64,000 nucleotides of DNA from Acetobacter persici JCM 25330 (GTDB lineage Bacteria; Pseudomonadota; Alphaproteobacteria; Acetobacterales; Acetobacteraceae), in NCBI RefSeq assembly GCF_000613905.1, contig NZ_BAJW01000001.1, positions 1-64,000 of the forward strand, read 5' to 3'. This document shows positions 18,922 through 29,102 of this stretch, piece by piece. A program made the translations under genes and the position numbers. The first letter of the stretch is position 1; every line of letters begins with the position of its first letter. The notes beneath the pieces are model-generated. The model was not told the DNA's origin. It saw nothing but the letters and a program-made list of their open reading frames with translations, and did not search any database.

Positions 18922-19587
18922 ATGACAATCCAGCTAGGCCAGACCGCTCCTGATTTTGTGCAGGATAGCACACAGGGGCCAATCCAGTTTCTTTCATGGC
19001 TCGGGGAGGGGTGGGGCATCCTGTTCAGCCATCCGAAGGACTTCACTCCTGTCTGCACGACTGAACTGGGGGCCGTCGCGCAGCTTGCGCCTGAATGGGA
19101 GAAGCGGAACACCAAAGTGCTCGGTCTCTCGGTGGACGACCTGAAAGACCATGCCTCATGGGAGGCGGATATTGCTGAAACTCAGGGCAGAAAAGTTAAT
19201 TTTCCCATTCTGGCTGATACCGACAAAAAGGTTTCCACCCTTTACGGGATGATCCATCCGGATGCTGACCCGAAGGTGACGGTGCGAAGTGTCTTTATTA
19301 TCGACCCTGCTAAAAAAGTCAGACTGACGCTGACATATCCGCCCTCCGCAGGCCGAAACTTCAACGAAATTCTGCGGGTGCTTGATAGCCTTCAGTTAAC
19401 AGACAAACAGAAAGTGACCACCCCGGCCAACTGGCAGGCCGGGGATGATGTGATCATTGCGCCGTCTGTCAGTGATGAGCAGGCAAAAACCCTGTTCCCG
19501 CAGCTGGAAGACGCTCAAGCCTTACCTGCGTCTGGTGAAGCTTTCCTGAAATCAACCGAACGTCCTGATCAGACAAGGAATGTGTGA
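18922..19587 (+). CDS. 1-Cys peroxiredoxin (Prx6/LsfA group)
   Basis: A 221-residue peroxiredoxin with the peroxidatic site FTPVCTTELGAVAQL (Cys near residue 47) and the long C-terminal domain that distinguishes the Prx6 group. The TPANWQAGDDVIIAP segment is highly typical. It reduces hydrogen peroxide and organic peroxides in the cytosol using a low-molecular-weight or glutathione-type reductant. LsfA of Pseudomonas, in this same group, is induced by sulfate starvation, which fits the sulfatase and DszC/SfnB-like genes to the left. The downstream hydrolase starts at its stop codon, so the two are probably co-transcribed. Confidence -1.
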   Translation: MTIQLGQTAPDFVQDSTQGPIQFLSWLGEGWGILFSHPKDFTPVCTTELGAVAQLAPEWEKRNTKVLGLSVDDLKDHASWEADIAETQGRKVNFPILADTDKKVSTLYGMIHPDADPKVTVRSVFIIDPAKKVRLTLTYPPSAGRNFNEILRVLDSLQLTDKQKVTTPANWQAGDDVIIAPSVSDEQAKTLFPQLEDAQALPASGEAFLKSTERPDQTRNV

Positions 19588-20395
19588 TGCGACAGAGTGT
19601 GAATAAACGGACAATGGACGCAAAAAACATTGGAAGCGTAATGTCTGCTCTTAAAAGAAAACCTGTGTCGCGTCTGCCATTCTCAGGACAAAACAGAGCC
19701 CCGCAGAAAGCAGCGTCCCTGCATCAGGAGGTGAACGTACAAGGCAGCGCGCCAGAGGAGATCGTCCGGCGTCTTTCTGCGTCTCTGGCAGGGTTTGAAG
19801 TCCTCATTGTGCCGGGTCTGGATGGGTCTGCCCGCCACCACTGGCAGTCCAGTTGGCAAAGGCTGTTTCGGGCCAATGGTGTTGCGGTGCGGCGCGTCAC
19901 GCAGGCCAACTGGTCAAAACCTGATTATGAGAACTGGGTGACGGCGCTGGTCGCAGCAGTCAAAAAAAGCAAAAAGCCGGTTCTGCTCGTCGGGCACAGT
20001 CTGGGCTGCCTTCTGATTACGCACGCGATTAAAAAAGGACTGCTGCCGGAGACGGTTGCCGGTGCCTTGCTGGTTGCGCCTGCGGATGTGGAGAATGGGC
20101 CTGAGCTGGAACGGTACCGGGTGGCGGCGTTCAGCCTGTCCCGTTGTCTCCGTTGCCATTTCCGTCACTGGTGGTCGGGAGCCGGAATGACCCGTGGCTG
20201 AGTGTCACATCGGCTCGTAAATTTGCACGGCACTGGAGCGCGTCTTTTGTCGATGCTGGCCGTAAGGGGCATATCGGCAACCAATGCGATCTTGGGGACT
20301 GGCTGGATGGCCTGTTATTTCTGGACCGCCTGACGCAAACAGTCCTGCTGGAGAAAACGGGACTGTCACGCCACCAGAAAAGAGTCTTGCAGTAA
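19587..20395 (+). CDS. RBBP9/YdeN-family alpha/beta hydrolase (frame broken)
   Basis: The core has FEVLIVPGLDGSARHHWQSSW, the VGHSLGCLL nucleophile elbow (serine) and the closing catalytic histidine segment GRKGHIGNQCDLGDW, all typical of RBBP9/YdeN small serine hydrolases. Before the core lie about 70 unusual basic residues. The frame breaks at 20132; adding one C (GTTCAG to GTTCCAG) joins the halves and gives 269 residues with SLVVGSRNDPW restored, the usual catalytic-aspartate region. No specific substrate is known for bacterial members. It overlaps the peroxiredoxin stop by one base. Confidence -1.
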
Positions 20396-20489
20396 TTTGG
20401 ACGGGGGGCGCAGGTTTTGTTCTGCTCTTTCTGGGTAGCCTCCATTTCAAATAGACGCTCTTCAGAAAATATCAGTCCTTCAGGCAGGA

Positions 20490-20517
20490 GAGCAGACTCA
20501 CTCGTGTGGGTCTGCTC
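20490..20517. terminator. Bidirectional terminator hairpin
   Basis: A 12-bp stem (GAGCAGACTCAC with GTGGGTCTGCTC, one wobble pair) around a TCGT loop, placed between the convergent hydrolase and TonB receptor genes. No strong T-run follows on either strand, so efficiency is uncertain. Confidence -1.
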
Positions 20518-20546
20518 AGTGCGCCTCAGGTTTTGAGAGTCTTCAC

Positions 20547-23497
20547 TCAGAAATCCATTCCGGCCTGAAGGAAGGCATACCGGCCAATGGCATTCTGCGA
20601 ATACATCGCCAGATCAGTATTGATCACGCCATCTGGTATGAAGGGCGGCTTTTTATCGAGAAGATTGTTGACGCCTGCGGTAAAGTTCCAGTCTTTCAGT
20701 CTATAGCCCAGCGTCACATCATGCGTAAAAATGCCGGGCACGTTCCATGACCCTGCGGAGGAATGGGTGAGGTCAACAGAGCCGTTGTTCAGCCGCATGC
20801 CGCTGGTGTAATTCATCATGTAAGTCAGGCTAAACGCTTTATGCGTCCATGTGGCCGTTGCGTAATCTGTAATGCGGGGGTGCCCCACACCTGCGCCCGC
20901 ATACGCACCGCCACCGGTATAGTAAAGGCGGCCCGTACCGTTTCTGAAGGAAGATCCGGCATAAGGCTGAACATTATAGCCGACCAGCCCTTGCAGGTTG
21001 TTGCTGAGGGTCAGAACATCCGTGCGGGTCAGGCGCACGCGGTAATCAAGGTCAAAATCAATGCCGTTCGTGGTCATCTGGCCAAGGTTCTGCGTTGTGG
21101 CATTCACCATAGTGATCTGCCCGTTACTGTCACGCGGAGAAATATTGGCACAGTAACCGGGGGATGCCCCAGTGTAACACTGGTCCACAATATACTGGGT
21201 CCCAACGGAGCCAATGGTATTTTTAAGCGTGGTATGCCAGTACTCCACCGAGAGCGAGAGCCCGGGAGTCCAGCGTGGGGTAATGACCGTGCCAAACGTG
21301 TAAGTCCGGCCGACTTCCGGGCCGAGTTTGGGGTTCCCTCCCTGCAGGCTGGGGAGCTGATTGGAATAGGCCTGCGTGACCTTGCCGGGCACGGCACCCG
21401 CTTTCATGCAATTGGCAACAACAGTTGCCGCCGCTGCGCCATAATAGTCCGGGCGTGTGCAGGGATCGATGGCCGCAGGAAAACCGACGGCCTGACCACC
21501 ATACAGAGAATACACGCTGGGCTGCCGGAACGATGTTCCCAGCGTTGCCCGGAAGCGGATATCCTGAACAGGAGCCCAGTTAATGCTGACTTTCCAGTTT
21601 TCCGTATCGCCAAACGTGTTGTAGCGCGACCAGCGGCCCTGACCATCAATCGTCAGATCTTTCGCGAAGGCGACGTTATGCAGCAGGGGCACTTTGCCTT
21701 CCAGATAGACTTCAGTCGCGTTAAAGCCGCCGCCCGTGCTGGAGGTGTAGGACCCCGCGACGTTGCCTGCCTGCACCTCAGGGTCCGCATGGTAGGAAAG
21801 CTGTTCACTATGGTGTTCCATTCCCAGCGCTATCCCGATGGGTCCGCCGCCTTTGTAAGGAAGTTTAACAACATCATTGTTGTTGATACGGAGGTTGAAG
21901 TCCCGCAACTGATAGGTGGAATGATCAATTTCCGTATGTCTGGCGTAATCAACGGCAGATTTTGGCCATGTCTGGAAAGGATCAAACAAAGTGCATCCCG
22001 CCTGAGATGTGCAGACGGAAGGATCATACGCAATGGAAGATCCGTTTTGTGAAACACCTAGTTCCTGCAAAATGTTCGCGTAATTGACTAGCCCCTGTGT
22101 GCGCAGGGTGTTCTGCGTCATGCCGTAAGACATGGAGCATCATACTGCCAGTTGCCAACAATCGTCCCGTTGCCGCCGGCAATGACCTGATACGAATCAT
22201 TTGCTGAATCATAAGACCGTGGGCCGAATTCTACAGTTCTCTTATAAAGTCCGACATCCTGCCCCCAGACGTTATAGGGGTTGCCAGCAGGCAGAACAAA
22301 AGCCGCTGGCAGAGAATTAACGCCCACACTCCCGGTCAGGGGCTGGGCAGAAAGCTGCGCCTGAGAGGATTTGTGCGTATACCGTACGTTGGCATAGAGA
22401 TTGAGATGTTTGTTAATCTCATAATGCGCGTCACCCGTCAGAGTGCTGCTTTGTATATACTGGGATAACGTCCCTTCCGGCCCGTAATTATAGCGATCAG
22501 ACGCGGTGAGAGGGGAAAAGCCACCATTCCCGTCTGGCTTGAGCTGCTTGCCACCTACAAGAGCCGTAGTGGTGGGCGTAATGCCAGACCCGTAAACAAC
22601 CGAACCGCCCGGAGCAGGATTGTTGATCTGGGGGTTATAAGCCCAGTCGCGGTCCCGCTGCATAACCGGCCCCTGGCTCAGATACTGGCCGCCGATGGTA
22701 ATATTGCCGCGGTCATGATCAAAGTTGAAGCCTTTGATGCCGGAGATCATCCCCGTTCGCTGGTCACCATACTGCGTGATGCCGCCTTTGACGGTAATAT
22801 TGCCGGTGGTCAGATTGTGCTTGAGCTTGATGTTGATCACGCCGGACACAGCATCTGCGCCATAAAGCTCTGAGCCGCCATCCTTCAGGATTTCCACGCT
22901 CTGAACCATGGAAACCGGGATCATGTTCAGATCCACGCAAGAGGAACCTGAGCCGCCGTTCTGCACCTGTCGCTTGCCGTCCACCAGAACCAGAACGCGG
23001 GAGGCCCCAAGGTTGCGGATATCCGGGCAGGCAATACCGCCCCCGCCATTGGTGGTGCTGTTATAGCTTCCGCCACTGCCCATGGAGGGCAGGCGCTGGA
23101 GATAGTCGGACAGCGTGGTCGCGGATGTCCGCTGAATATCCTTGGCCGTGATAATCTGCACCGGGTTGGCGTTGGAATTGTTGGAAGAACGGAGCATGGA
23201 GCCCGTCACAACCACATTTTCAGGAGATGTGCTGCGCGTTTCCTGCTGGTCTGCAACGTGCAGCAGAGTTTTCTTCTCGCTCTTTCGGGCGGAGACTGCG
23301 CTGTATTTGACAGACGTTTTTTTAGGAAGCTGCGCGTTCTCTGCGTACGCCACGCCACTCTGTAACGGTGAAACCACCGCGAACAGACTAAGGCTGGAGG
23401 CTGAGTAAAGCAGAAAATGTCTCAGGGTTTTGTAGCGCATGGTCGGAACATCTCCTGAGTATGGAAAGGGACGGGCGTGACGAAACAGAGTATTCAT
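20547..23497 (-). CDS. TonB-dependent receptor, CirA/BtuB-like plug (frame broken)
   Basis: Signal peptide, then a plug with VVVTGSMLRSSNNSNANPVQ, LVLVDGKRQVQNGG and ELYGADAVSGVINIKLKHN, and a barrel ending YAFLQAGMDF, with the terminal phenylalanine required for barrel assembly. The frame breaks near 22134-22138; one added base joins the parts and gives about 983 residues. It belongs to the same subgroup as the receptor at 25037-27895 (same plug order, LVLVDGxRxV, IPSMG/LPSMG). The two stand head-to-head around a LysR gene. Receptors of this style are often used for peptides, glycans and similar large ligands. The ligand is probably related to that of the 25-40 kb cluster. Confidence -1.
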
Positions 23498-24023
23498 CGG
23501 GGCTGTTCATAGCATCATCGCAACAAACAGTGGGGCGCAATTCCATATTGTTCTGTACCGTATAACTTCGGGTTATGGTGGGGGTTTGTTTTTGTGTATT
23601 CAGGTATTAATATAGGTTTTAGAATAAAATAAAGTTCGTTTTTGGAGTATTTCATTTTAAAAGAATAATGAATATTTATGATGTAAAGAAAATGCCGGTT
23701 ATCTGTGATCACTGCTTTGACGGAAAGCCTGTATCTACGGGCCTTTGCATAAGGATGAAGTCCTGAGAAAAAACGCCCGGAGGATAAGAATGAAAGCAAG
23801 ATTTTGTTGCAGAACATTTGAAAAAAAGATCAGAAAATAAAAAGATTTATGGAGAAGATATTGACCCATAACAGAAAGTTGAAGTCTTCTGCGCTTATAG
23901 AAACTTCAAAAGGAAAAAATTTTGCTTTTCTGATGGGAGAATGAAGGCACAAAATGGGTCTTTCTAATTTGTTGTGGTATGTTAACATTAGGAAACCAGA
24001 CCAGAAAGGATAAAACGCTTATT
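23498..24023. other. AT-rich divergent promoter region, no gene seen
   Basis: About 525 bases of clearly AT-rich sequence between the divergent TonB receptor and LysR genes. It should hold the promoters and LysR binding sites for both. I see no convincing reading frame; a 100-codon minus-strand frame at 23515-23817 has an implausible composition. I see no strong long dyad. Confidence -1.
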
Positions 24024-24916
24024 ATGCGTTTACGTCAGATCGAAGTTTTCTACGCGATCATGTCCACGGGCTCTCTGCGTCGTGCTGCGGAGGTGCTGCA
24101 TGTCTCCCAGCCCGCAGCCAGCAAGGTGCTGCGCTATGCTGAGCAGTCTTTAGGGTTTGCCCTGTTCGAGCGGACTGGGGGCAGGCTGGTGCCTACGCGG
24201 GAAGCACGGATTATGCTGCCCCACGTTAATACAATTTTTGAAAAGATTTCTGACCTTAAACGGCTTACGGAAAATCTGCGTTATGCGCGGGATGGTCACG
24301 CTATCAGTATTGGCTGCGTGCCCAGTCTGGGGCTGAGCGTAGTACCCAGAGTCATTCAGCGTTATCACGCGGCCCATCCGGGGAACGAGTTGACAATTGA
24401 TACGCTGCACGGGCCGGAAATTGTCTCGCGTATTCTCAATCATGACCTTGATCTGGGTATTGTCTTTGGCACCTATGAAAAGCAGGGGCTAACCGCCAGC
24501 CATATTGCCGATGTGCCGCTGGTGCTGATTGATCAGGAAGTGACGAAGGGGCCGGTCGCTCTGGAAGATATTGATCCCGCCCGCTATATCGGCCTGAGCG
24601 AAAATGACCCGACCGCGCGCCTTCTCGATATGGTGTGGGAAGAAGCCAGTCTGGCGGCTATACCCGTTGTGCGGGTGCGCACACATTATATGGCGGCGGA
24701 ACTGGTCCGGTTGGGGGGAGCTGCGCCATTGTAGATGGGCTGACGGCTCTGCATCATCCCGGTTTGCCTACCCCTCTTCCACTCAAGCCACCGCTGGGGA
24801 TAGCCTGTACGGTTCTCTTCCGGGCGGATTATGCACTTTCTCATATTTCTCGTGATATTCTGGAGCTTCTTAAAAAAGAGATCACAGACGATCTTGCTGG
24901 TCTGCCTGCTCTGTAA
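24024..24916 (+). CDS. LysR-family regulator of the peptide/amide cluster (frame broken)
   Basis: The N-terminal helix-turn-helix reads SLRRAAEVLHVSQPAASKVLR. ATG 24024 (MRLRQIEVFYAIM) is chosen because LysR proteins typically begin this way; an upstream ATG at 23979 adds 15 atypical residues. The effector domain follows. The frame breaks in a run of six G at 24713-24718; a seventh G continues into CAIVDGLTALHHPG and ends at 24916, giving 297 residues, the family norm. It lies between two divergent TonB receptor genes and upstream of the hydrolase cluster, so it is the natural candidate regulator of that cluster. The effector is unknown. Confidence -1.
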
Positions 24917-25036
24917 CCCCCCCCTTAACCGCTGGCTAATGGTTCGTGACATTTTTGACATGGACAGCGTTCCGTTTTCTTCTGAACATTCCGATATCGT
25001 ATTTACGTGGTGGCTGGCGGGGAAGGCTGGTGGACG

Positions 25037-27895
25037 ATGTCTGGATCAGGGACCTATAAAAAGCGGCTTCTTCTTTTAGGCATTTCTGCCTTTTGTTATG
25101 GTTTGACGACTGAGGCACATGCCCAGATCATTTCTCTGCCCGGGACAACCACAGGGAAAGCCATAACCAACAAAGCGTCGAAAAAATCGGACGCGACGGT
25201 CAAAACAAACGGCAAGGATGAAGCGATCACCGTGGTCGGCACGCATCTGGGTGCTGTTGAAACGGCGGAAGTTCAGCCGGTTACCGTCATTACAAGTGAG
25301 CAGATTCAGCAGTCTTCCTCCATGACAACCGGGGATGTTTTTGCGCACATCCCGTCCATGGGATTTTCAGGAAACACCTATTCCAACGCAGGCGGTTCCT
25401 GCCTGAATATCCGGAGCCTTGGCACGGCCCGCACACTGGTGCTGGTTGATGGCCACCGTATGGTCAACGGGAATGGCGCGGTTGATTGCCCGGATGTGAA
25501 CAGCATTGTTCCCGCCATGATTGACCGTATTGAAATCCTGAAAGATGGTTCTTCCACAACTTACGGATCTGACGCCATTGCAGGCGTGGTCAATATTATT
25601 CTGAAGAAGAATTTTACCGGCACAACGCTGACCGCAAACGGCGGGATCAGTGAATACGGGGATGATCAGACGACCGCGTTGACCGCCGCGCATGGGTTCA
25701 ATTTCATGCATGACCGCGGTAATTTCACTATTGCCGGATCCTATAACTATCAGGCGCCCATGGCGGCTGATCAGCGCAAATGGGCGATGCAGGAAGCAAA
25801 GGTCAATAACCCGCCGGGGCAGGACCAGTATTATGGTTCCCAGTATGGCGCTTTGCCTGTCTATGCGGCTCTCAACGGCGGTGCGCCCTTAACACCGTCC
25901 AGTGATGGTGTGGCGCAGTCCGTCATTTCTGACGGGCATGGTGGGTACAGGCCTTATAAATGGAGTGATAACTATGATTACTCCAAAGACAACCAGATTA
26001 TAGCGGAACAGCAGGTCGGTTCTCTGGCCTCTACAGGGCATTTTGACGTCAACAGCAATCTTCAGCTTTATATGACGGCGAATTACAGCCACACGCATAC
26101 AGTCAGCGCGGGCACGCCGATGTATATTGCCACACCCGCCACGACGCTGACAGGCAATTCCGGCGCAATGGTTGTGCCTGCCGGTGAGCCGGGAAATCCG
26201 TTTGGGTCAGATGTCGCGCTGAACCAGCGTATGTTCGGGATTGGCCGTGAATATGACTATGAAAATATTGATTACTACCAGCTGACAGGCGGCGCGCGTG
26301 GCACGTTGCCGCATACAGGCGGCTGGACGTATGATTTCTTCTTCTCTTACGGCAAAACCACAACGTCCGATAAAGGCACGGGCCGCGTTAACTGGCGCAA
26401 TATGGAAAACGCGCTGGGCTTCCATCAGACGGGGGGCGCTGGCTCAACAGAAGGGTATTATGACCCTAATCTTTGCGCAAATACTGCGGGCTGTTCACCG
26501 TATAACCCTTTTTCCGGCACCATGTCCCGTGCTGCTGCCAACTATATCAGCTTTGATGACGTGTATCCGTCCGCTCAGGAAATGCGGGACGTCCAGTTTA
26601 CTGTTGCCAACAAGCATCTTGCCCGCCTGCCGTATGGTCCACTGGGGATCGCGCTTGGGGTCGAACATCGCAGTCTGAATGGTTACTGGCATTCTTCATG
26701 GCAGGATCAGGCTGGCCTGAACTCCAATCAGGTGCGCGGGGATACGGGCGGCGGCTATAACGTGACAGAAGTTTTTGGGGAGCTGAGTATTCCTCTGTTG
26801 CGGAATCTTCCGGCAGTTAAAGCACTGAATGCTGAAGTTTCCGGGCGGTTTTCAAATTATAATACCTTTGGGCAGGCTTACAACTGGCACGCAGGTCTGA
26901 TCTATGCGCCGACGGATGATATTAAATTCCGGGCGAACATCGCGACAGGTTTCCGGGCGCCGACTATTCAGGATCTCTATAAAGCCAAAATTATCAGCCT
27001 GACGGGCACGCGTGATCCGTGCGCGTATATCTCCACCTATCCCGGCGCCGTGCAGAGCACCATTGCGGACAACTGCCGCGCGCAGGGCATCAACCCGAAC
27101 ACATTCAAGCAGACCAATGGGTCTCTGAAATATGAAACCGGTGGCAATGTGAATCTGAAGCCGGAAATTTCCAGAACTTATACCATCGGTTCCATCATCA
27201 CACCGCGGTTCATTCCGGGCTTTACGGCAACGGTGGATTATTTCCATACCCATATTACGGAAACAATCGGCTATCCGTCTCTCTCGACCGAGCTCAACGG
27301 CTGTTATGAAAGCACGGGCCTGTCCAGCAGTTACTGCTCCATTCTCAATGGGCGCGATGTGAATGGCCAACTTTACCCGGTTGCGCGTCTGCATGAAAAT
27401 ACCGGCGCTTTTATTGAAGATGGTCTGGATATCAACGCGTCCTATCAGGTGCCGATTGACTACAACAATACGCTGACATTCGGTGCGGATATTCAGGACA
27501 TCATGTCCTACAAAGCGCAAAGTCAGGATGGCCAGCCTCTTATTTCCTATCTCAGCACGGATGCGGGCGTGCCAAAATGGGTTGCCAACGGGTCTGCCAC
27601 TTTCACCCATGGTCGCTGGAGCCTGACATACATGCTCCGGTTTATTGATGGGTTCACGTATTATCCGAGTTCTTCTTATGGCCCGACTGTCTCCGAATGG
27701 TGGAAAACCAATCAGGCCTGGTATCATGATCTGCTGCTGACCTATCACGGAGATATCTACAGCGTGACGGCAGGTGTGAAAAACCTTGGCGGCCGGGACC
27801 CGAATTTTTACGCAAACGGTGATTATAATACGTCACCCGGAATGTATGACTATGCAGGGCGGTATGTTTATCTGAAGGCGCAGGTTCATTTCTAG
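25037..27895 (+). CDS. TonB-dependent receptor heading the D-peptide/amide cluster
   Basis: A 952-residue intact receptor. The chosen ATG 25037 (MSGSGTYKKRLLLLG) gives a clean signal peptide ending HAQ. The plug contains VVGTHLGAVETAEVQPVTVI, LVLVDGHRMVNG and TTYGSDAIAGVVNIILKKN; the barrel ends VYLKAQVHF. It is a paralogue of the receptor at 20547-23497. A 22-base gap leads into the NagX-like gene, and the genes following are tightly packed, so this receptor probably imports the polymer, peptide or acylated compound that the downstream periplasmic hydrolases cut. Confidence -1.
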   Translation: MSGSGTYKKRLLLLGISAFCYGLTTEAHAQIISLPGTTTGKAITNKASKKSDATVKTNGKDEAITVVGTHLGAVETAEVQPVTVITSEQIQQSSSMTTGDVFAHIPSMGFSGNTYSNAGGSCLNIRSLGTARTLVLVDGHRMVNGNGAVDCPDVNSIVPAMIDRIEILKDGSSTTYGSDAIAGVVNIILKKNFTGTTLTANGGISEYGDDQTTALTAAHGFNFMHDRGNFTIAGSYNYQAPMAADQRKWAMQEAKVNNPPGQDQYYGSQYGALPVYAALNGGAPLTPSSDGVAQSVISDGHGGYRPYKWSDNYDYSKDNQIIAEQQVGSLASTGHFDVNSNLQLYMTANYSHTHTVSAGTPMYIATPATTLTGNSGAMVVPAGEPGNPFGSDVALNQRMFGIGREYDYENIDYYQLTGGARGTLPHTGGWTYDFFFSYGKTTTSDKGTGRVNWRNMENALGFHQTGGAGSTEGYYDPNLCANTAGCSPYNPFSGTMSRAAANYISFDDVYPSAQEMRDVQFTVANKHLARLPYGPLGIALGVEHRSLNGYWHSSWQDQAGLNSNQVRGDTGGGYNVTEVFGELSIPLLRNLPAVKALNAEVSGRFSNYNTFGQAYNWHAGLIYAPTDDIKFRANIATGFRAPTIQDLYKAKIISLTGTRDPCAYISTYPGAVQSTIADNCRAQGINPNTFKQTNGSLKYETGGNVNLKPEISRTYTIGSIITPRFIPGFTATVDYFHTHITETIGYPSLSTELNGCYESTGLSSSYCSILNGRDVNGQLYPVARLHENTGAFIEDGLDINASYQVPIDYNNTLTFGADIQDIMSYKAQSQDGQPLISYLSTDAGVPKWVANGSATFTHGRWSLTYMLRFIDGFTYYPSSSYGPTVSEWWKTNQAWYHDLLLTYHGDIYSVTAGVKNLGGRDPNFYANGDYNTSPGMYDYAGRYVYLKAQVHF

Positions 27896-27917
27896 GTCAG
27901 AGCATGGGGCGGGGGCC

Positions 27918-29093
27918 GTGCAGCTTCCGCCTTCTTCCCGCATCCTCTCTTTTGATATCCTGCGCGGTGTAACCGTTGTCCTCATGATTCTGGTCAACAA
28001 TCCGGGGGAATGGAGCAAGGTCTGGCCCCCGCTGGAGCATGCCGCATGGAACGGCTGCACTCTTGCTGACCTTGTTTTTCCGTTTTTCCTGTTCCTCATG
28101 GGGTGTGTCATTCCCTTTGCGTTTGACAGACGCCTGAGCAAGGGAGTGCAGCGGGGCCAGTTGATGGCGCATATCGCGTGGCGCGGTCTGGCATTAATCG
28201 GCTTCAAACTTCTGCTCAGCCTGTATCCGTTCTTTCATTTCGGGCATCTGCGTTTTTTTGGAGTCCTGACGCGGATTGCTCTGTGTTACGTGGCGGCTGC
28301 CAGCCTTTATGTGTTTGTCCGCAAGCCAGTGGTTTTAGTGTCCGTTATCGCGATCCTCCTTCTGGCTTACTGGGGAATGCTGTATGCGCTGCCTGTGCCG
28401 GATGCAGGCTGGCCAGGAAAGGATTTTCCTTTTCTGGATGCCGATAAAAATATGGCGGCATGGCTGGACAGGCAGTTTTCCGCGTGGTGCCGGGCATGGC
28501 TGCATACTGGCGTGCTGTATGAAAAGACGTGGGACCCGGAGGGGCTTTTAAGCACCCTTCCCGCACTCGGGACGACATTATCTGGCGTTCTGACGGGCCA
28601 GCTCTTCCGGCGGCCAGATATTTTACCGGCGCGGCGGCCCGCTCTTCTTATGGTCGCAGGTCTTCTCGCTGTTGTGCTTGGTCTGCTGTGGGCGCTGGTT
28701 TTCCCGCTGAACAAGTCCTTATGGACAAGCTCATTCACGCTTTTCACAACCGGCGCGGCGCTCTGCTGCCTGAGCGTGTGTGACTTTCTGTTTGATCTCC
28801 GGATGGTGCAGAAAAACAGTTCTGTTATGTGCTCTGTTGCGACGTTTTTCAGGATATTCGGGACAAACGCCGTCTTTGCGTTTCTCTTTTCGGGTTTTGT
28901 CGCAAAAACGCTGCTTGCTCTGCCCTCTCCGGTAAAAGAGGGGACGTCTTTTCAGGCGTGGCTCTCTGTTGTCCTCAGGGCCGGGTATCCCTCCACGCCA
29001 CTTACATCTTTTCTGTTTTCTGTCTTTTTCCTTATGCTCGTTTTTGTGCCACTTTATGGGCTGTACCATAAAAAAATATTTCTAAGGCTTTAG
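27918..29093 (+). CDS. NagX/heparan-alpha-glucosaminide acetyltransferase-like membrane protein
   Basis: A 391-residue membrane protein with about ten helices. The N-terminal segment SFDILRGVTVVLMILVNNPG followed by HAAWNGCTLADLVFPFFLFLMG is the signature of the COG4299/DUF5009 family, which includes bacterial NagX and the animal lysosomal glucosaminide acetyltransferase. NagX genes commonly sit in N-acetylglucosamine or muropeptide use loci, where transport or sugar modification has been proposed; the biochemical role is unproven. GTG 27918 is the only in-frame start near the preceding stop. The presence of a cell-wall-sugar-associated protein here is one reason to suspect muropeptides as the cluster's substrate. 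Confidence -1.
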   Translation: MQLPPSSRILSFDILRGVTVVLMILVNNPGEWSKVWPPLEHAAWNGCTLADLVFPFFLFLMGCVIPFAFDRRLSKGVQRGQLMAHIAWRGLALIGFKLLLSLYPFFHFGHLRFFGVLTRIALCYVAAASLYVFVRKPVVLVSVIAILLLAYWGMLYALPVPDAGWPGKDFPFLDADKNMAAWLDRQFSAWCRAWLHTGVLYEKTWDPEGLLSTLPALGTTLSGVLTGQLFRRPDILPARRPALLMVAGLLAVVLGLLWALVFPLNKSLWTSSFTLFTTGAALCCLSVCDFLFDLRMVQKNSSVMCSVATFFRIFGTNAVFAFLFSGFVAKTLLALPSPVKEGTSFQAWLSVVLRAGYPSTPLTSFLFSVFFLMLVFVPLYGLYHKKIFLRL

Positions 29094-29102
29094 AGTTTTC
29101 TC

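Noticed and set aside
20763-22052. A 429-codon open frame antisense to a TonB receptor
   Set aside because: It lies wholly inside the receptor gene on the opposite strand, has no family features, and reflects the GC-rich third positions of the real gene. Similar long antisense frames at 15556-16446, 26852-27748, 41992-42999 and 30667-31968 were rejected for the same reason.
23515-23817. 100-codon minus-strand frame in the AT-rich divergent region
   Set aside because: The composition is unlike a protein of this genome and it lies in the expected promoter region.
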